From: Pseudomonas sp. 8AS
GTDB lineage: Bacteria > Pseudomonadota > Gammaproteobacteria > Pseudomonadales > Pseudomonadaceae
NCBI RefSeq assembly: GCF_902506505.1
Contig: NZ_LR733406.1
Coordinates: 1,574,525 to 1,638,524, forward strand
DNA length: 64,000 nucleotides
Reading direction: 5' to 3'
Shown here: positions 15,948 to 24,508 of the stretch, piece after piece
How the letters are laid out: the number at the start of each line of letters is the position of its first letter
How positions within the stretch are numbered: the first letter of the stretch is position 1
Position numbers and translations under genes: made by a program
Notes under the pieces: generated by a model
What the model was told of the DNA's origin: nothing
Databases searched by the model: none
The model's input: only the letters and a program-made list of their open reading frames with translations

Positions 15948-17564
15948 ATGCGCTTTTTGAAAACAGCAATCGCAATAGCGACAATGGCAACTCTCGCTGG
16001 ATGTGGTTCCGAATACGACAGCAGCGAAGTCAAAATCAAGAAAGAAGGCGACTCTGAATACGCAGTCCTGTTCACCGAAAAGGCGTCTGGCAAACTAATC
16101 ACTGGAACCGTTATCGACAAGAGCGGTGATCGGGTTTTCTGGACTGCTGAGGTCGTAGACGGCAAGCCTGACGGCGAATGGATCAGGTATTACGACGATG
16201 GCAGCGTGGTAAGCAGCGCCACCCTGAAAGATGGCGAACCTGTCGGCCCTGTGACCGAGTACTGTGACCCGTACCAGGCCAAGGGCAAAACCCGCGCCAT
16301 CACGGATTACACCGGCACTGCGATCAAGCACCAGACATTCCACTGCGCCGCCCAGGTAATGGTTGAAGAATTTTCGACTGACAAAGCCACCGGAAAGCGC
16401 ATTGGCGAGAGCAAGGAGTGGAAAGTTGTAAATAGCGAGCAGGTGCTCAAGGAAGTTGAGAACTACAACAGCGAAGGCATTAAGCACGGCATTACCGAGA
16501 GCTATCTGGATGATGGTCGCCTGATGAGCTCCATCACCTATCAGAACGGCGAGATCGATGGCCCGTACAAGCGCTATGTGCTTAACGACAAGCAAGAATA
16601 TCGACTCAGTGTAGATGGCGTTTACAAAGGCACCACGCTGGTCGAAGGCAAGAACTACCAAACCCACAGCAGCTATCCCGACGGTACAGTAAAAGAGCAG
16701 GTTATCGCTCTGGGTGGTGGCGGCTATGCCACCCTTATCTTTGAGTTTGATGGTGTTGTAACCCGCGTTCGCGAGGGTAAAGACGACGCTGTTAACGAGC
16801 GCATGATCATGGGCAAGGTAACCGACAACCCCACCCCCTCTCAGGCTGACCTAGACAAGATTGCTGCCATCGTTAAGTCGACCAAAGCCGACCTGAACAA
16901 AGCTTATGGCCAAGCGTTTATTGTCGATGGTGATCATCTTATTACTACTATGGCTGAAGGCTATTACGACACTCTCGTAGGCCTGGGCCTTGACCCACAC
17001 GGTACCGACTTCGACGGTTCCACTCGCCTGATGAACTGTATGAAGTCCAGGAACAACAAGTGCTCTGCTGATCATATGATTCGGTTGGCTAAAGACACTT
17101 TGGCAGCCGGTGTGAAATCGAAGCATGTCTTCGGTGAAACCGCAGCGTCAATGTTCTGCCACAGCACCCTGCGCATGGATGACGCCAAGAAGTACGAGCT
17201 GTTCAGCGTGCTCCTGAAGATGGATGACGTTAACAAGGTCAACAACGCAGGCCTGACTCCGCTGCACCAGTGCGCCAAGAGCCACGACTTCACCGCGTTC
17301 CAAATGCTGGTCGATGCTGGCGCTAACCTTGAGGCCAAATCCAACAAGGGTTTCACGCCGCTGGAAATGGCGTTCGTATCTGAGCGCCTCAACGAGACCG
17401 GCATCAGTTGGGACGAGAATCTCGTGAAGACCGTTGGCGATATAGCTAAAGGTACGACCTTTAGCTTCCATAAGCCGATCCCGGTCTTCAATGAGAGTCT
17501 CAAAAGCATCTTTATGAGCAGGAGCGATGCCGACAGCGCTCTGGCCACAGACGCTTATAACTAA
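15948..17564 (+). CDS. Lipoprotein with YwqK/MORN-like repeats and ankyrin repeats (538 aa)
   Basis: A lipoprotein signal (lipobox LAGC, Cys19) is followed by YwqK/MORN-type repeats, seen as DGKPDGEWIRYYDDGSVVSS (71-90) and later as HGITESYLDDGRLMSSITY and DGPYKRYVLNDKQEYRLSVD. The C-terminal part carries ankyrin repeats: NNAGLTPLHQCAKSHDFTAF, LVDAGANLEAKSNKGFTPLE. The ATG at 15948 was chosen over upstream ATGs because AAGGA precedes it and the signal peptide starts there. YwqK-type repeat proteins include immunity proteins in toxin systems; joining them to ankyrins on a lipoprotein is unusual. Function unknown; membrane-anchored protein binding is the likely mode. Confidence 0.75.
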   Translation: MRFLKTAIAIATMATLAGCGSEYDSSEVKIKKEGDSEYAVLFTEKASGKLITGTVIDKSGDRVFWTAEVVDGKPDGEWIRYYDDGSVVSSATLKDGEPVGPVTEYCDPYQAKGKTRAITDYTGTAIKHQTFHCAAQVMVEEFSTDKATGKRIGESKEWKVVNSEQVLKEVENYNSEGIKHGITESYLDDGRLMSSITYQNGEIDGPYKRYVLNDKQEYRLSVDGVYKGTTLVEGKNYQTHSSYPDGTVKEQVIALGGGGYATLIFEFDGVVTRVREGKDDAVNERMIMGKVTDNPTPSQADLDKIAAIVKSTKADLNKAYGQAFIVDGDHLITTMAEGYYDTLVGLGLDPHGTDFDGSTRLMNCMKSRNNKCSADHMIRLAKDTLAAGVKSKHVFGETAASMFCHSTLRMDDAKKYELFSVLLKMDDVNKVNNAGLTPLHQCAKSHDFTAFQMLVDAGANLEAKSNKGFTPLEMAFVSERLNETGISWDENLVKTVGDIAKGTTFSFHKPIPVFNESLKSIFMSRSDADSALATDAYN

Positions 17565-17610
17565 CCCTAGGCGATGCAGGACAAAGATATCTAGTTAAAG
17601 GAGCTTCACC

Positions 17611-18192
17611 ATGAAACACATTCTTCGCACTTGGGTTGTTCTGACCCTGGCTGGTCTGATTTCCGCCTGCGGCGGCCCAGAATTGAACGGAAAATCTCAG
17701 GAAACCCTCCTGACTTCGATGCAAGAAATAATTGAGTCTCTGGACACCAAGGAAGCACACCAGTTTCAGAAGGATTATGTTTACATCAGCACATCCATGT
17801 TGAATGACGTAAAGTTTGACTTGAACGCCATCAATACTAAGCAGAATGAGATCTTGGAGGCTTTCGACGGCAAAACCGCTGAAGACGTAGCTGAGATGGC
17901 CAATGAGATGCGTGAGGCAAAGAAACTCGCAGATGAAAAGCGTGGCCCCGTGATCAATGGCGAATCGATGTCAACCTTTGATAGGTCGATACGCGAACTT
18001 GCGAGAACCCTGAATAAGGAAGAACGAGCACAGCTTCATACCAACATCGAAATTATTATCAATAATATTCAGAATAAATACAAAGGCCAATTGGCAGGTA
18101 AAGAACTAACCAAGACTAATTTCTTGCTCGCCGTTGACGGTAAGTCCTTCAGCGAAGTGGCTGAAATGGCGGATGCAATCCGCACCAATTAA
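17611..18192 (+). CDS. Lipoprotein with an internal duplication, DUF6694-like (193 aa)
   Basis: The signal MKHILRTWVVLTLAGLISAC gives acylated Cys20. Two copies of an 80-residue helical unit follow: residues 24-103 (LNGKSQETLLTSMQEIIESL ... FDGKTAEDVAEMANEMR) and 114-193 (INGESMSTFDRSIRELARTL ... VDGKSFSEVAEMADAIR). Each unit opens with x-NG-x-S and closes with DGK-x5-VAEMA. This recalls the DUF6694 lipoprotein family from memory. AAAGGAG stands eight bases before the ATG. A strong terminator follows. Function unknown. Confidence 0.75.
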   Translation: MKHILRTWVVLTLAGLISACGGPELNGKSQETLLTSMQEIIESLDTKEAHQFQKDYVYISTSMLNDVKFDLNAINTKQNEILEAFDGKTAEDVAEMANEMREAKKLADEKRGPVINGESMSTFDRSIRELARTLNKEERAQLHTNIEIIINNIQNKYKGQLAGKELTKTNFLLAVDGKSFSEVAEMADAIRTN

Positions 18193-18211
18193 GGCCGATC
18201 TTCCTTGCTCA

Positions 18212-18238
18212 AAACCCAGCCCATGCAGGGCTGGGTTT
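18212..18238 (+). terminator. Terminator closing the island's plus-strand genes
   Basis: AAACCCAGCCC (18212-18222) and GGGCTGGGTTT (18228-18238) form a perfect 11-bp stem with an ATGCA loop. Confidence 0.85.
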
Positions 18239-18310
18239 CTCGGCATTTACTTGATTAGTCATGGCCCCAAAGCTCGCTTCTCTGCTCAGATTCAAAGAGA
18301 AGTATTGAAT

Positions 18311-18802
18311 TCATGCGTAGCTTTGCAGATAGAACTCAGCCTCTAGCAGACCGGCTTTGATGCGCTCGGCAGAAGCACTGTAAAAGCCCAGGAAGTGATA
18401 ACCATCAATCGCGATGCCGTTACTGGCGATGTTGCCAAAGCCAATGGGCATGTGCTTGGCAATTTCTTCCACCAGTGCGAGAGCCTTGTGGCTACACAGG
18501 CAAAAAATTTGTCCCGCCGATGTCAATTTCCAGAATTCATCCTGCAAGTCGTTGTCAGACGCAATCCGCAGAATGGCATCAATAGTTTCCTCCGGGAGAT
18601 GCGCCGAAGCATCGCCAACCATAAGTAGGAATGGGCGCGTGAAGGTCAAGCTAGCATCATCATTAAACGCTTCCAGATCGCGACGATAATTATGCACCAG
18701 CGCCTTCATCTCCTCGGCCACCTGAGGAGTTAGCGTCTCATCAACAAGCGCTCGCATGAATTGAACGGTTCTCTTCATCATCTCTTGCTTGCTCAAGGTC
18801 AC
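18311..18802 (-). CDS. Hypothetical cytosolic protein (163 aa)
   Basis: The start codon is GTG at 18802, preceded by TGGAGA at a suitable distance. The product is acidic and helical (MKRTVQFMRALVDETLTPQV, then EEMKALVHNYRRDLEAFNDD), with no signal or membrane segment. It is the last of three closely spaced minus-strand genes and converges on the island's plus-strand operon. Codons are AT-richer than the core genome. No family was recognised. Confidence 0.65.
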   Translation of the reverse strand: MTLSKQEMMKRTVQFMRALVDETLTPQVAEEMKALVHNYRRDLEAFNDDASLTFTRPFLLMVGDASAHLPEETIDAILRIASDNDLQDEFWKLTSAGQIFCLCSHKALALVEEIAKHMPIGFGNIASNGIAIDGYHFLGFYSASAERIKAGLLEAEFYLQSYA

Positions 18803-18832
18803 CGTAAATCTCCAGGCATGGTTATCGTCTGA

Positions 18833-19021
18833 CTATTCGTTTTTATCAAAAGTCCCACTGTGCACATCCCCTTCTACGCTGTGCTCAGATGGCTTAGTCC
18901 CAGCGGGCCCGAGATGCCTGATTTTCCTTTTGATCTCAAACTGAATTTTCTCAAGATCCTCCTGCATCTCACGTCGGAGATTCTGTATTTCTTCTTCGCT
19001 GAGCTGCCGCTGATCTCTCAT
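18833..19021 (-). CDS. Small charged coiled-coil protein (62 aa)
   Basis: The first 35 residues, SEEEIQNLRREMQEDLEKIQ and on, are a strongly charged heptad-like helix; the rest is polar. It lies 30 bases upstream of the 163-residue gene and 23 bases downstream of the 119-residue gene, on the same strand, which favours a real operon member. The ribosome site is weak. Small size and lack of homology keep confidence low. Confidence 0.5.
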   Translation of the reverse strand: MRDQRQLSEEEIQNLRREMQEDLEKIQFEIKRKIRHLGPAGTKPSEHSVEGDVHSGTFDKNE

Positions 19022-19044
19022 GAGTCGTTCGTGTCCTACTTAGA

Positions 19045-19404
19045 TTATTTGACCTTAGGAACCTTGCCCATCAATGCGTAGTTCCTGTACGTGATCAGCT
19101 CCGTGATGATGCTATCCGTTTCTTCTTCATCGTCACAGTCAAGCGACAGCTTCTCACTCATTGCCTGTTTGTATTTATCGCCAAACTCTCGTGGGAAAAG
19201 CGTGAAAGCCAAGCATTTGAAGAGTGCGTCAAATAGATAAAATTGATAACCTGGGCGCTTATCAGGAAAGAACATGTAGCCTGAAGCAACATCATCTGGG
19301 ATATTAACGCCTGTGCTCCGGCAAATTTTCGCGCTTGCCAAAACTAAATGTTCATCTCGCCTTGCTGTGTCATATCTGCAAGCGAAATCAGTTTTTTGCT
19401 CCAA
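19045..19404 (-). CDS. Hypothetical protein, possibly 5'-truncated (119 aa)
   Basis: The only start is a TTG at 19404 with no clear ribosome site, and the frame closes seven codons further upstream with a TGA, so the gene may have lost its beginning. The product (ICRSTGVNIPDDVASGYMFF, then LFDALFKCLAFTLFPREFGD) is soluble and mixed in composition. It heads a group of three minus-strand genes. No family was recognised. Confidence 0.5.
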   Translation of the reverse strand: MEQKTDFACRYDTARRDEHLVLASAKICRSTGVNIPDDVASGYMFFPDKRPGYQFYLFDALFKCLAFTLFPREFGDKYKQAMSEKLSLDCDDEEETDSIITELITYRNYALMGKVPKVK

Positions 19405-19752
19405 CGTTCTAGCAAGAAACTTTACTCAGCATTCACTCCAAGTCAAGGTTTTTTGCTTTGTGGAGGTAAATGAGGGTTGTGTGATGTGTTGTTTATTGAT
19501 CTGATTTTATAATGAAGTTGCTGATCATGCTTTTGCCGATAGTGCTTAGGTATTCAGTAAGGTTGTGTCGGTATTGCTATATGGCGCCACGAATTCGTAG
19601 TCTGAAATATTTAATTGCTGCCGGGGCTTTTGTCGCGAGGTCGGCGTCATAGGAGGCGGAGGCTTGGCTCGAGTTCAGCGCTGTTCCTTTAGTGTTGGCG
19701 ATGATGCGTTAGGCTGATGCCAGCTCAACGAAGTCCCGAAGCGAGGGTGGCC
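19405..19752. other. AT-rich gene-free stretch at the island's right side
   Basis: No gene or RNA was seen in this stretch. It marks the passage from the AT-rich island genes to the GC-rich LysR gene and must hold the LysR promoter. A copy of the tRNA-Ser 3' end that would mark an attR was looked for and not found here. Confidence 0.5.
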
Positions 19753-20673
19753 GTGGATAGGTTTCAGGAGATGAAAGTCCTGCTGGCTGTTGCCGAGGCG
19801 GAAAGCTTTGTCGGTGGCGCCAAGCTGGTGGGAATGTCGCCGCCCAGCGTAACCCGCGTGATTGCCGGCCTGGAGAAGCGCCTGGGCACACTGCTGCTGG
19901 CACGCAGCACGCGCAGCCTACGCATGACCGAAGCGGGCCGGCGCTATGTGGAGGACTGCAAGCGCATCCTGCTGGACCTGGATGAGGCCGAAGAGTTGGC
20001 GGCCGGCAGCAGCATTCGTGCACGGGGTAACCTGACAGTGACGGCCCCGGTGATGTTCGGCGAGCTGTACCTGATTCCGCTGATTACCGAGTACTTGTCG
20101 ATGCATCCGCAGATGGCCGTCAGCGCACTGCTGGTGGATCGCCTGGTGAACATGGTGGACGAAGGCGTGGACGTCGCCATCCGTATCGGTCAGTTGCCAG
20201 AAACCGGCCTGCAGGCGATCAAGGTCGGGCAAATCCGCCCGGTCATCTGCGCCGCCCCTGCATTTCTCGATCGCTTTGGTCGGCCGACAGAGCCAAAGGA
20301 TGTGCTGGCGGCACCACTGGTGGTTTCCTCTGCCAGCAGCCTGCTCACCGACTGGTACTTCAACGTTGGCGGAAACGACATCACCCTGCACGCCAAGCCG
20401 CGTCTGGTGGTCAGCTCCAATCAGGCGGCGATCAATGCCGCGCGCCTGGGCTGGGGGCTCACGCGGGTGCTGTATTACCAGGTTGCCGAGCTGGTGGCCA
20501 AGGGCGAGTTGGAGATCATCCTTGAGGCCTTTGAAACAGCGGCCCTGCCGGTGCATGTTCTCTATCAAGGCAGCGGGCGGGTTCCCGCCAAGGTGCGCAC
20601 CTTTGTCGATTTTTGTGCCAGCCGGCTCCTGCACGAGCCCGCGCTGCAAAGGGTCGGGGCGCTTGGCGCATGA
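19753..20673 (+). CDS. LysR-family transcriptional regulator
   Basis: The product has an N-terminal winged helix-turn-helix (MDRFQEMKVLLAVAEAESFV onward, recognition part SPPSVTRVIAGLEKRLGTLL) and a C-terminal LysR substrate-binding domain from about residue 90. GTG at 19753 was preferred to ATG at 19717 because it gives the standard MDRFQEMK start and 306 residues. The closing TGA overlaps the start of a second LysR gene. Likely targets are the downstream gst and flavoprotein genes, by position only. The inducer is unknown. Confidence 0.88.
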   Translation: MDRFQEMKVLLAVAEAESFVGGAKLVGMSPPSVTRVIAGLEKRLGTLLLARSTRSLRMTEAGRRYVEDCKRILLDLDEAEELAAGSSIRARGNLTVTAPVMFGELYLIPLITEYLSMHPQMAVSALLVDRLVNMVDEGVDVAIRIGQLPETGLQAIKVGQIRPVICAAPAFLDRFGRPTEPKDVLAAPLVVSSASSLLTDWYFNVGGNDITLHAKPRLVVSSNQAAINAARLGWGLTRVLYYQVAELVAKGELEIILEAFETAALPVHVLYQGSGRVPAKVRTFVDFCASRLLHEPALQRVGALGA

Positions 20674-21572
20674 GCCGTTATCGTCAGATGCAGGTGTTCG
20701 AGGCCGTGGCACGGGCCGGTAGCCTTGCCGCGGCAGCGCGGCAATTGAACCTCTCGCCCGCGACCATCATGCGCAGCATTTGCGCCCTGGAAGCCCGCCT
20801 GAACAACACCCTGCTGCTGCGTGGGCCGCGCGGCGTCGACCTGAGCCCGGTGGGCGAACAGTTTGCCGTCAGCTGCCGGCAGATCCTCGAACAGGCTGCC
20901 GTTGCCGAGCGCTCTGCCGCCGGCCTGCATGCCAGCCCTGCCGGGCAGTTGAGCGTGTCACTACCGCTGCTGATGGATCAGCAGGTATTCACCCCCATCG
21001 CCCTCGACTATCTAGCCGCTTTCCCCGACGTGTACCTGGTCACCCGGGCCAGCGAAGGCGTGCCCAAGCTGCTCGAGGAAAACATCGATGTGGCCCTGGT
21101 GGTTGGCCATCTGCCGGATTCGTCTGGGTTTGCTATGCCGGTGGGCGTGGTGCGGCCGATTGTCTGCGCCTCCCCCGCATACCTGGCCCAGTGGGGGCGC
21201 CCGCAGACACCCGAGGACCTCAAGGCCCACCGCACGGTGTTGACTACGGCAACAGGCCAGGAAACTGAATGGCGCTTTCATTGCGAGCGCTCCACGCGCC
21301 TGGTGAAACCGGTACCCGTGCTGACCTGCACCACCCAGCGCGCGGCCATCCATGCCGCGACCCTGGGGCTGGGCCTGATTCGCTGCATGAGTTACGAGGC
21401 GCACCATGAGTTGCAGAACGGCTTGCTTGAGCCGGTACTGAGCAGCTTCGCGATCCAGGGCATGCCCGCGCAGTTGATCTACCGCGATGGTCGCCGGGCC
21501 GAGGCGCGCGTGCGCACCTTTATCGATTTCGCCACGCCAAGGCTGCGCGCCCACCCCGCATTCCTTGGCTGA
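20670..21572 (+). CDS. Second LysR-family transcriptional regulator
   Basis: The start overlaps the preceding LysR gene as ATGA, so the two are translationally coupled. The 300-residue product begins MSRYRQMQVFEAVARAGSLA, with the helix-turn-helix through LSPATIMRSICALEARLNNT, and continues with a substrate-binding domain. It is a paralogue of its neighbour in layout, and both end in a similar ARVRTFIDFA / AKVRTFVDFC segment. Paired LysR genes in one message suggest hetero-oligomers or a recent duplication; not testable here. Confidence 0.88.
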   Translation: MSRYRQMQVFEAVARAGSLAAAARQLNLSPATIMRSICALEARLNNTLLLRGPRGVDLSPVGEQFAVSCRQILEQAAVAERSAAGLHASPAGQLSVSLPLLMDQQVFTPIALDYLAAFPDVYLVTRASEGVPKLLEENIDVALVVGHLPDSSGFAMPVGVVRPIVCASPAYLAQWGRPQTPEDLKAHRTVLTTATGQETEWRFHCERSTRLVKPVPVLTCTTQRAAIHAATLGLGLIRCMSYEAHHELQNGLLEPVLSSFAIQGMPAQLIYRDGRRAEARVRTFIDFATPRLRAHPAFLG

Positions 21573-21751
21573 CTCCGCGCGGCTGTTGCGCCAGTACGGC
21601 GCAACATTCTTTTAGAAAACGAAATTATGCATTGCTCCGCGTGGTGATTCTGCTTGGTCGCGAGTGGGCGCAGCATGAACCTGCCAGCGCAAGAAGCCCC
21701 AACCCGGTTGGTCTGCGCTGACTTCCCCCCATCGGATGCGGAGCCACGACC

Positions 21752-22381
21752 ATGCCTCAACCAGCCATCAAGCTGTATCGCCACCCACTTTCTGGCCACG
21801 CCCATCGCGTCGAGCTGCTGCTCTCACTGTTGCAGTTGCCCACCGAACTGGTGTTTGTCGATCTGGCCAACGGGGCGCACAAGAAGCCTGAATTCCTGGC
21901 CATCAACGCCTTCGGACAGGTGCCCGTCATCGATGACAACGGCACTATTCTCAGCGACTCCAACGCTATCCTTGTGTACCTGGCGAAGAAGTACGGCAGC
22001 GCGAGCTGGCTGCCTGAAGAGCCCCTGGCTGCCGCTCGCGTTCAGCGCTGGCTCTCGGTGGCGGCCGGCCAACTGGCCTACGGCCCGGCCTCGGCTCGTC
22101 TGATCACGGTATTCGGTGCGCCACTGAATGCCGAGGATGTCATCGCCCGCTCCCACGCCTTGCTCAAGGTGATGGACAGCGAACTGGCCACAACTCCTTT
22201 CCTGGCAGGCGATACGGCCACCATCGCCGATGTCGCCAACTACACCTACATCGCCCATGCCCCCGAAGGCAATGTATCGCTGCAGGACTACCCGAATGTG
22301 CGCGCCTGGCTGGAGCGGGTGGAGGCCCTACCTGGCTTCGTTCCCATGCAGCGTACCGCTGCCGGCCTGCAGGCCAGCTGA
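21752..22381 (+). CDS. Glutathione S-transferase
   Basis: This 209-residue soluble enzyme has the thioredoxin-like GST N-terminal domain ([20 protein letters not shown]; the cis-Pro motif FGQVPVIDD; and [14 protein letters not shown] for the glutathione gamma-glutamyl site) and the helical C-terminal domain with [15 protein letters not shown] precedes the ATG. It lies between the LysR pair and the fusion flavoprotein, 52 bases from the latter, so the two are probably co-transcribed for a shared detoxification or catabolic task. The substrate is unknown. Confidence 0.92.
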   Translation: MPQPAIKLYRHPLSGHAHRVELLLSLLQLPTELVFVDLANGAHKKPEFLAINAFGQVPVIDDNGTILSDSNAILVYLAKKYGSASWLPEEPLAAARVQRWLSVAAGQLAYGPASARLITVFGAPLNAEDVIARSHALLKVMDSELATTPFLAGDTATIADVANYTYIAHAPEGNVSLQDYPNVRAWLERVEALPGFVPMQRTAAGLQAS

Positions 22382-22391
22382 GCCCGCCATA

Positions 22392-22414
22392 GGCTGCCGG
22401 GCTTCTCGGCAGCC
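22392..22414 (+). repeat. Intergenic hairpin between gst and the flavoprotein gene
   Basis: GGCTGCCG and CGGCAGCC form an 8-bp stem with a 7-base loop but no T tract. It may protect or attenuate the message rather than end it. Confidence 0.5.
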
Positions 22415-22433
22415 CTCTCGAGGAGCGCGTTCC

Positions 22434-24494
22434 ATGGATCATCTTCCCAAGCACCGTCGCTCACCCTGGCATGCCGGGGAAAAAACGCTTCAGGAAATCT
22501 ACAGCGTTTCTGAACGGATGGAGGTGATCGGGCAAAAGGTCATTCGCAGCTACATGCCCGACCAGCACCGCGAGTTCTACCAGCAACTGCCCTTCATGGT
22601 GGCCGGCGCGGTGGATGCGCAGCAGCGGCCCTGGGCGACCCTGCTCGAGGGACCGGAAGGCTTCGTCACGTCAGCCGATCCGCAGCAGTTGCTATTGGCG
22701 GTGCAACCCGACGAGCAGGACCCGGCCGCTAGCGGCCTGTACCCCGGCCACGCCATCGGCCTGCTCGGTATTGAGCTGCATACACGTCGCCGCAATCGCA
22801 TCAATGGTGTGATCCAGCAGGCGTCTGCGGCTGGCCTTGCCGTTGCGGTCGAGCACTCCTACGGCAACTGCCCCAAGTACATCCAGGCCCGCTCCTATAC
22901 CCGCAGGCCGGAGCAGATGAAGAACCGCGCCGCGCGCCAGGACTTCACATCCCTGAATGGCCGGACCAGCGAGCTGATCCGCGCGGCCGACACCTTCTTC
23001 ATCGCCAGCTACTTCGACCATGACCCGCACAGTCGCTCGGTGGATGTGTCACATCGAGGCGGGCGTGCCGGCTTTGTCAAAGTCGAGGGCAACCGACTGA
23101 CCATTCCCGATTACGCCGGCAACCTGTTCTTCAACACATTGGGCAACCTGCAGGCCAACCCTGTCGCCGGCTTGCTGTTTGTCGACTTCGCCAGCGGCGA
23201 CATCCTGCAACTCACCGGTCGCACCGAGCTGATTCTCGATAGCCCAATGATCCACGCATTCGAAAATGCCGAGCGCCTCTGGACCTTCGATGTCGAGCAG
23301 GTGGTTCTGCGCCCGGCCGCTACATCGCTACGCTGGGAGTTTCACGACTACGCGCCGACCAGCCTGGCCACCGGCACCTGGGCAGAGGCGGACGAGAAGC
23401 TGCGGCAGAACGAACAGCGCCGGCAGTGGCAGCAGTGGCGCGTGATGCACGTGCAGCAAGAGAGCAAGGATATCCGCTCGTTCATTATCCAGCCGCTGGA
23501 CAATGCCGCGGCTGCATTCATCCCGGGGCAGCACGTGCCGGTACGCCTGCAACCCCCTGGCGCTGAGGCGGCGTTGATCCGTACCTACAGCGTCTCCAGC
23601 GCACCGTCCGATGGGCATATCCGCATCAGCGTCAAGGCACAGGGGCCGGCCTCGCATCACCTGCACGACAATGTGCAGGTCGGCGACCTGCTGGACGTTC
23701 GCCCGCCACTGGGCAGTTTCACCCTGACCGAGGACACCCAGCGTCCGGTGGTACTGATCGCTGCGGGGGTCGGCATCACGCCCTTGCTCTCGATGTTCAG
23801 GGAGTTGGCCGCGCAAAATCACCGGCATCAACGGCAACGCCATGTTCATTTGTTCCAAAGCGCCAGAACCCTGGAGGATCTGCCATTCCAGGCAGAACTC
23901 AAGGAGCTGCAGCAACGCGATGCCGAGCGGCTGCACATTCACCGCGCCTTGAGCAGCCCTGGCGCGGACGCTGTGGTCGAGCGCGACTTCGAAATACCTG
24001 GCCGCCTCGACTTTGCCCAGGTACAGGCTCGGCTGCCGCCGGATGACTGCGACTTTTACTTGTGCGGGCCCGCTAGTTTCCTTCAGGACATGTACGACGG
24101 CCTGTGCACCCTGAACATTGCCGATGAGCGCATCCACGCCGAGGCATTCGGCCCCTCCACGCTGCAGCGCCGAGCGCTTGAACCGCTTGCCGGCGTGGCT
24201 CAGCTGCCGGCAGCCAGCGCGCCGGTGCCGGTCTATTTCTCCTCGTCGGCCAAGGAGGCGCGCTGGATACCGGGTAGCGGCAGCCTGCTGGAGCTGGCCG
24301 AAAGCCGTGGCTTGAGCCCCGAGTTCAGCTGCCGTGGCGGCTCTTGCGGCACCTGCAAGACGCGCCTGGTCAGCGGCCACGTGCATTACCCCAAGCCACC
24401 GGCGCAACTGCCGGAGAGCGGCAGCGTGCTGATCTGCTGCGCCGTGCCGGCGGAGCCTGCAGAGGGTATCCAGCCGCTGATTCTCGATCTCTAG
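22434..24494 (+). CDS. Fusion flavoprotein: PNPOx-like, ferredoxin reductase and 2Fe-2S ferredoxin domains
   Basis: The 686-residue product joins three modules. Residues about 45-310 are a pyridoxamine-phosphate-oxidase-like split barrel (MVAGAVDAQQRPWATLLEGP). Residues about 335-570 are an FNR-type reductase with the FAD motif RTYSVSS and the NAD site AAGVGITPLLSMFREL. Residues about 600-686 are a plant-type ferredoxin with Cys633, Cys638, Cys641 and a last ligand near 668. Electrons should pass from NAD(P)H through FAD to the iron-sulfur cluster. GAGGAG precedes the ATG. The acceptor is unknown. Confidence 0.88.
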   Translation: MDHLPKHRRSPWHAGEKTLQEIYSVSERMEVIGQKVIRSYMPDQHREFYQQLPFMVAGAVDAQQRPWATLLEGPEGFVTSADPQQLLLAVQPDEQDPAASGLYPGHAIGLLGIELHTRRRNRINGVIQQASAAGLAVAVEHSYGNCPKYIQARSYTRRPEQMKNRAARQDFTSLNGRTSELIRAADTFFIASYFDHDPHSRSVDVSHRGGRAGFVKVEGNRLTIPDYAGNLFFNTLGNLQANPVAGLLFVDFASGDILQLTGRTELILDSPMIHAFENAERLWTFDVEQVVLRPAATSLRWEFHDYAPTSLATGTWAEADEKLRQNEQRRQWQQWRVMHVQQESKDIRSFIIQPLDNAAAAFIPGQHVPVRLQPPGAEAALIRTYSVSSAPSDGHIRISVKAQGPASHHLHDNVQVGDLLDVRPPLGSFTLTEDTQRPVVLIAAGVGITPLLSMFRELAAQNHRHQRQRHVHLFQSARTLEDLPFQAELKELQQRDAERLHIHRALSSPGADAVVERDFEIPGRLDFAQVQARLPPDDCDFYLCGPASFLQDMYDGLCTLNIADERIHAEAFGPSTLQRRALEPLAGVAQLPAASAPVPVYFSSSAKEARWIPGSGSLLELAESRGLSPEFSCRGGSCGTCKTRLVSGHVHYPKPPAQLPESGSVLICCAVPAEPAEGIQPLILDL

Positions 24495-24508
24495 CGAGGT
24501 GCCGCAAC

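Noticed and set aside
8124..19716. CRISPR array in the accessory region
   Set aside because: No regularly spaced direct repeats of 24-40 bases were seen in the island or elsewhere in the window.
19405..19752. Possible attR copy of the tRNA-Ser 3' end at the right island edge
   Set aside because: No stretch matching the tRNA 3' end was found here or elsewhere in 10-25 kb by eye; the right border stays open.
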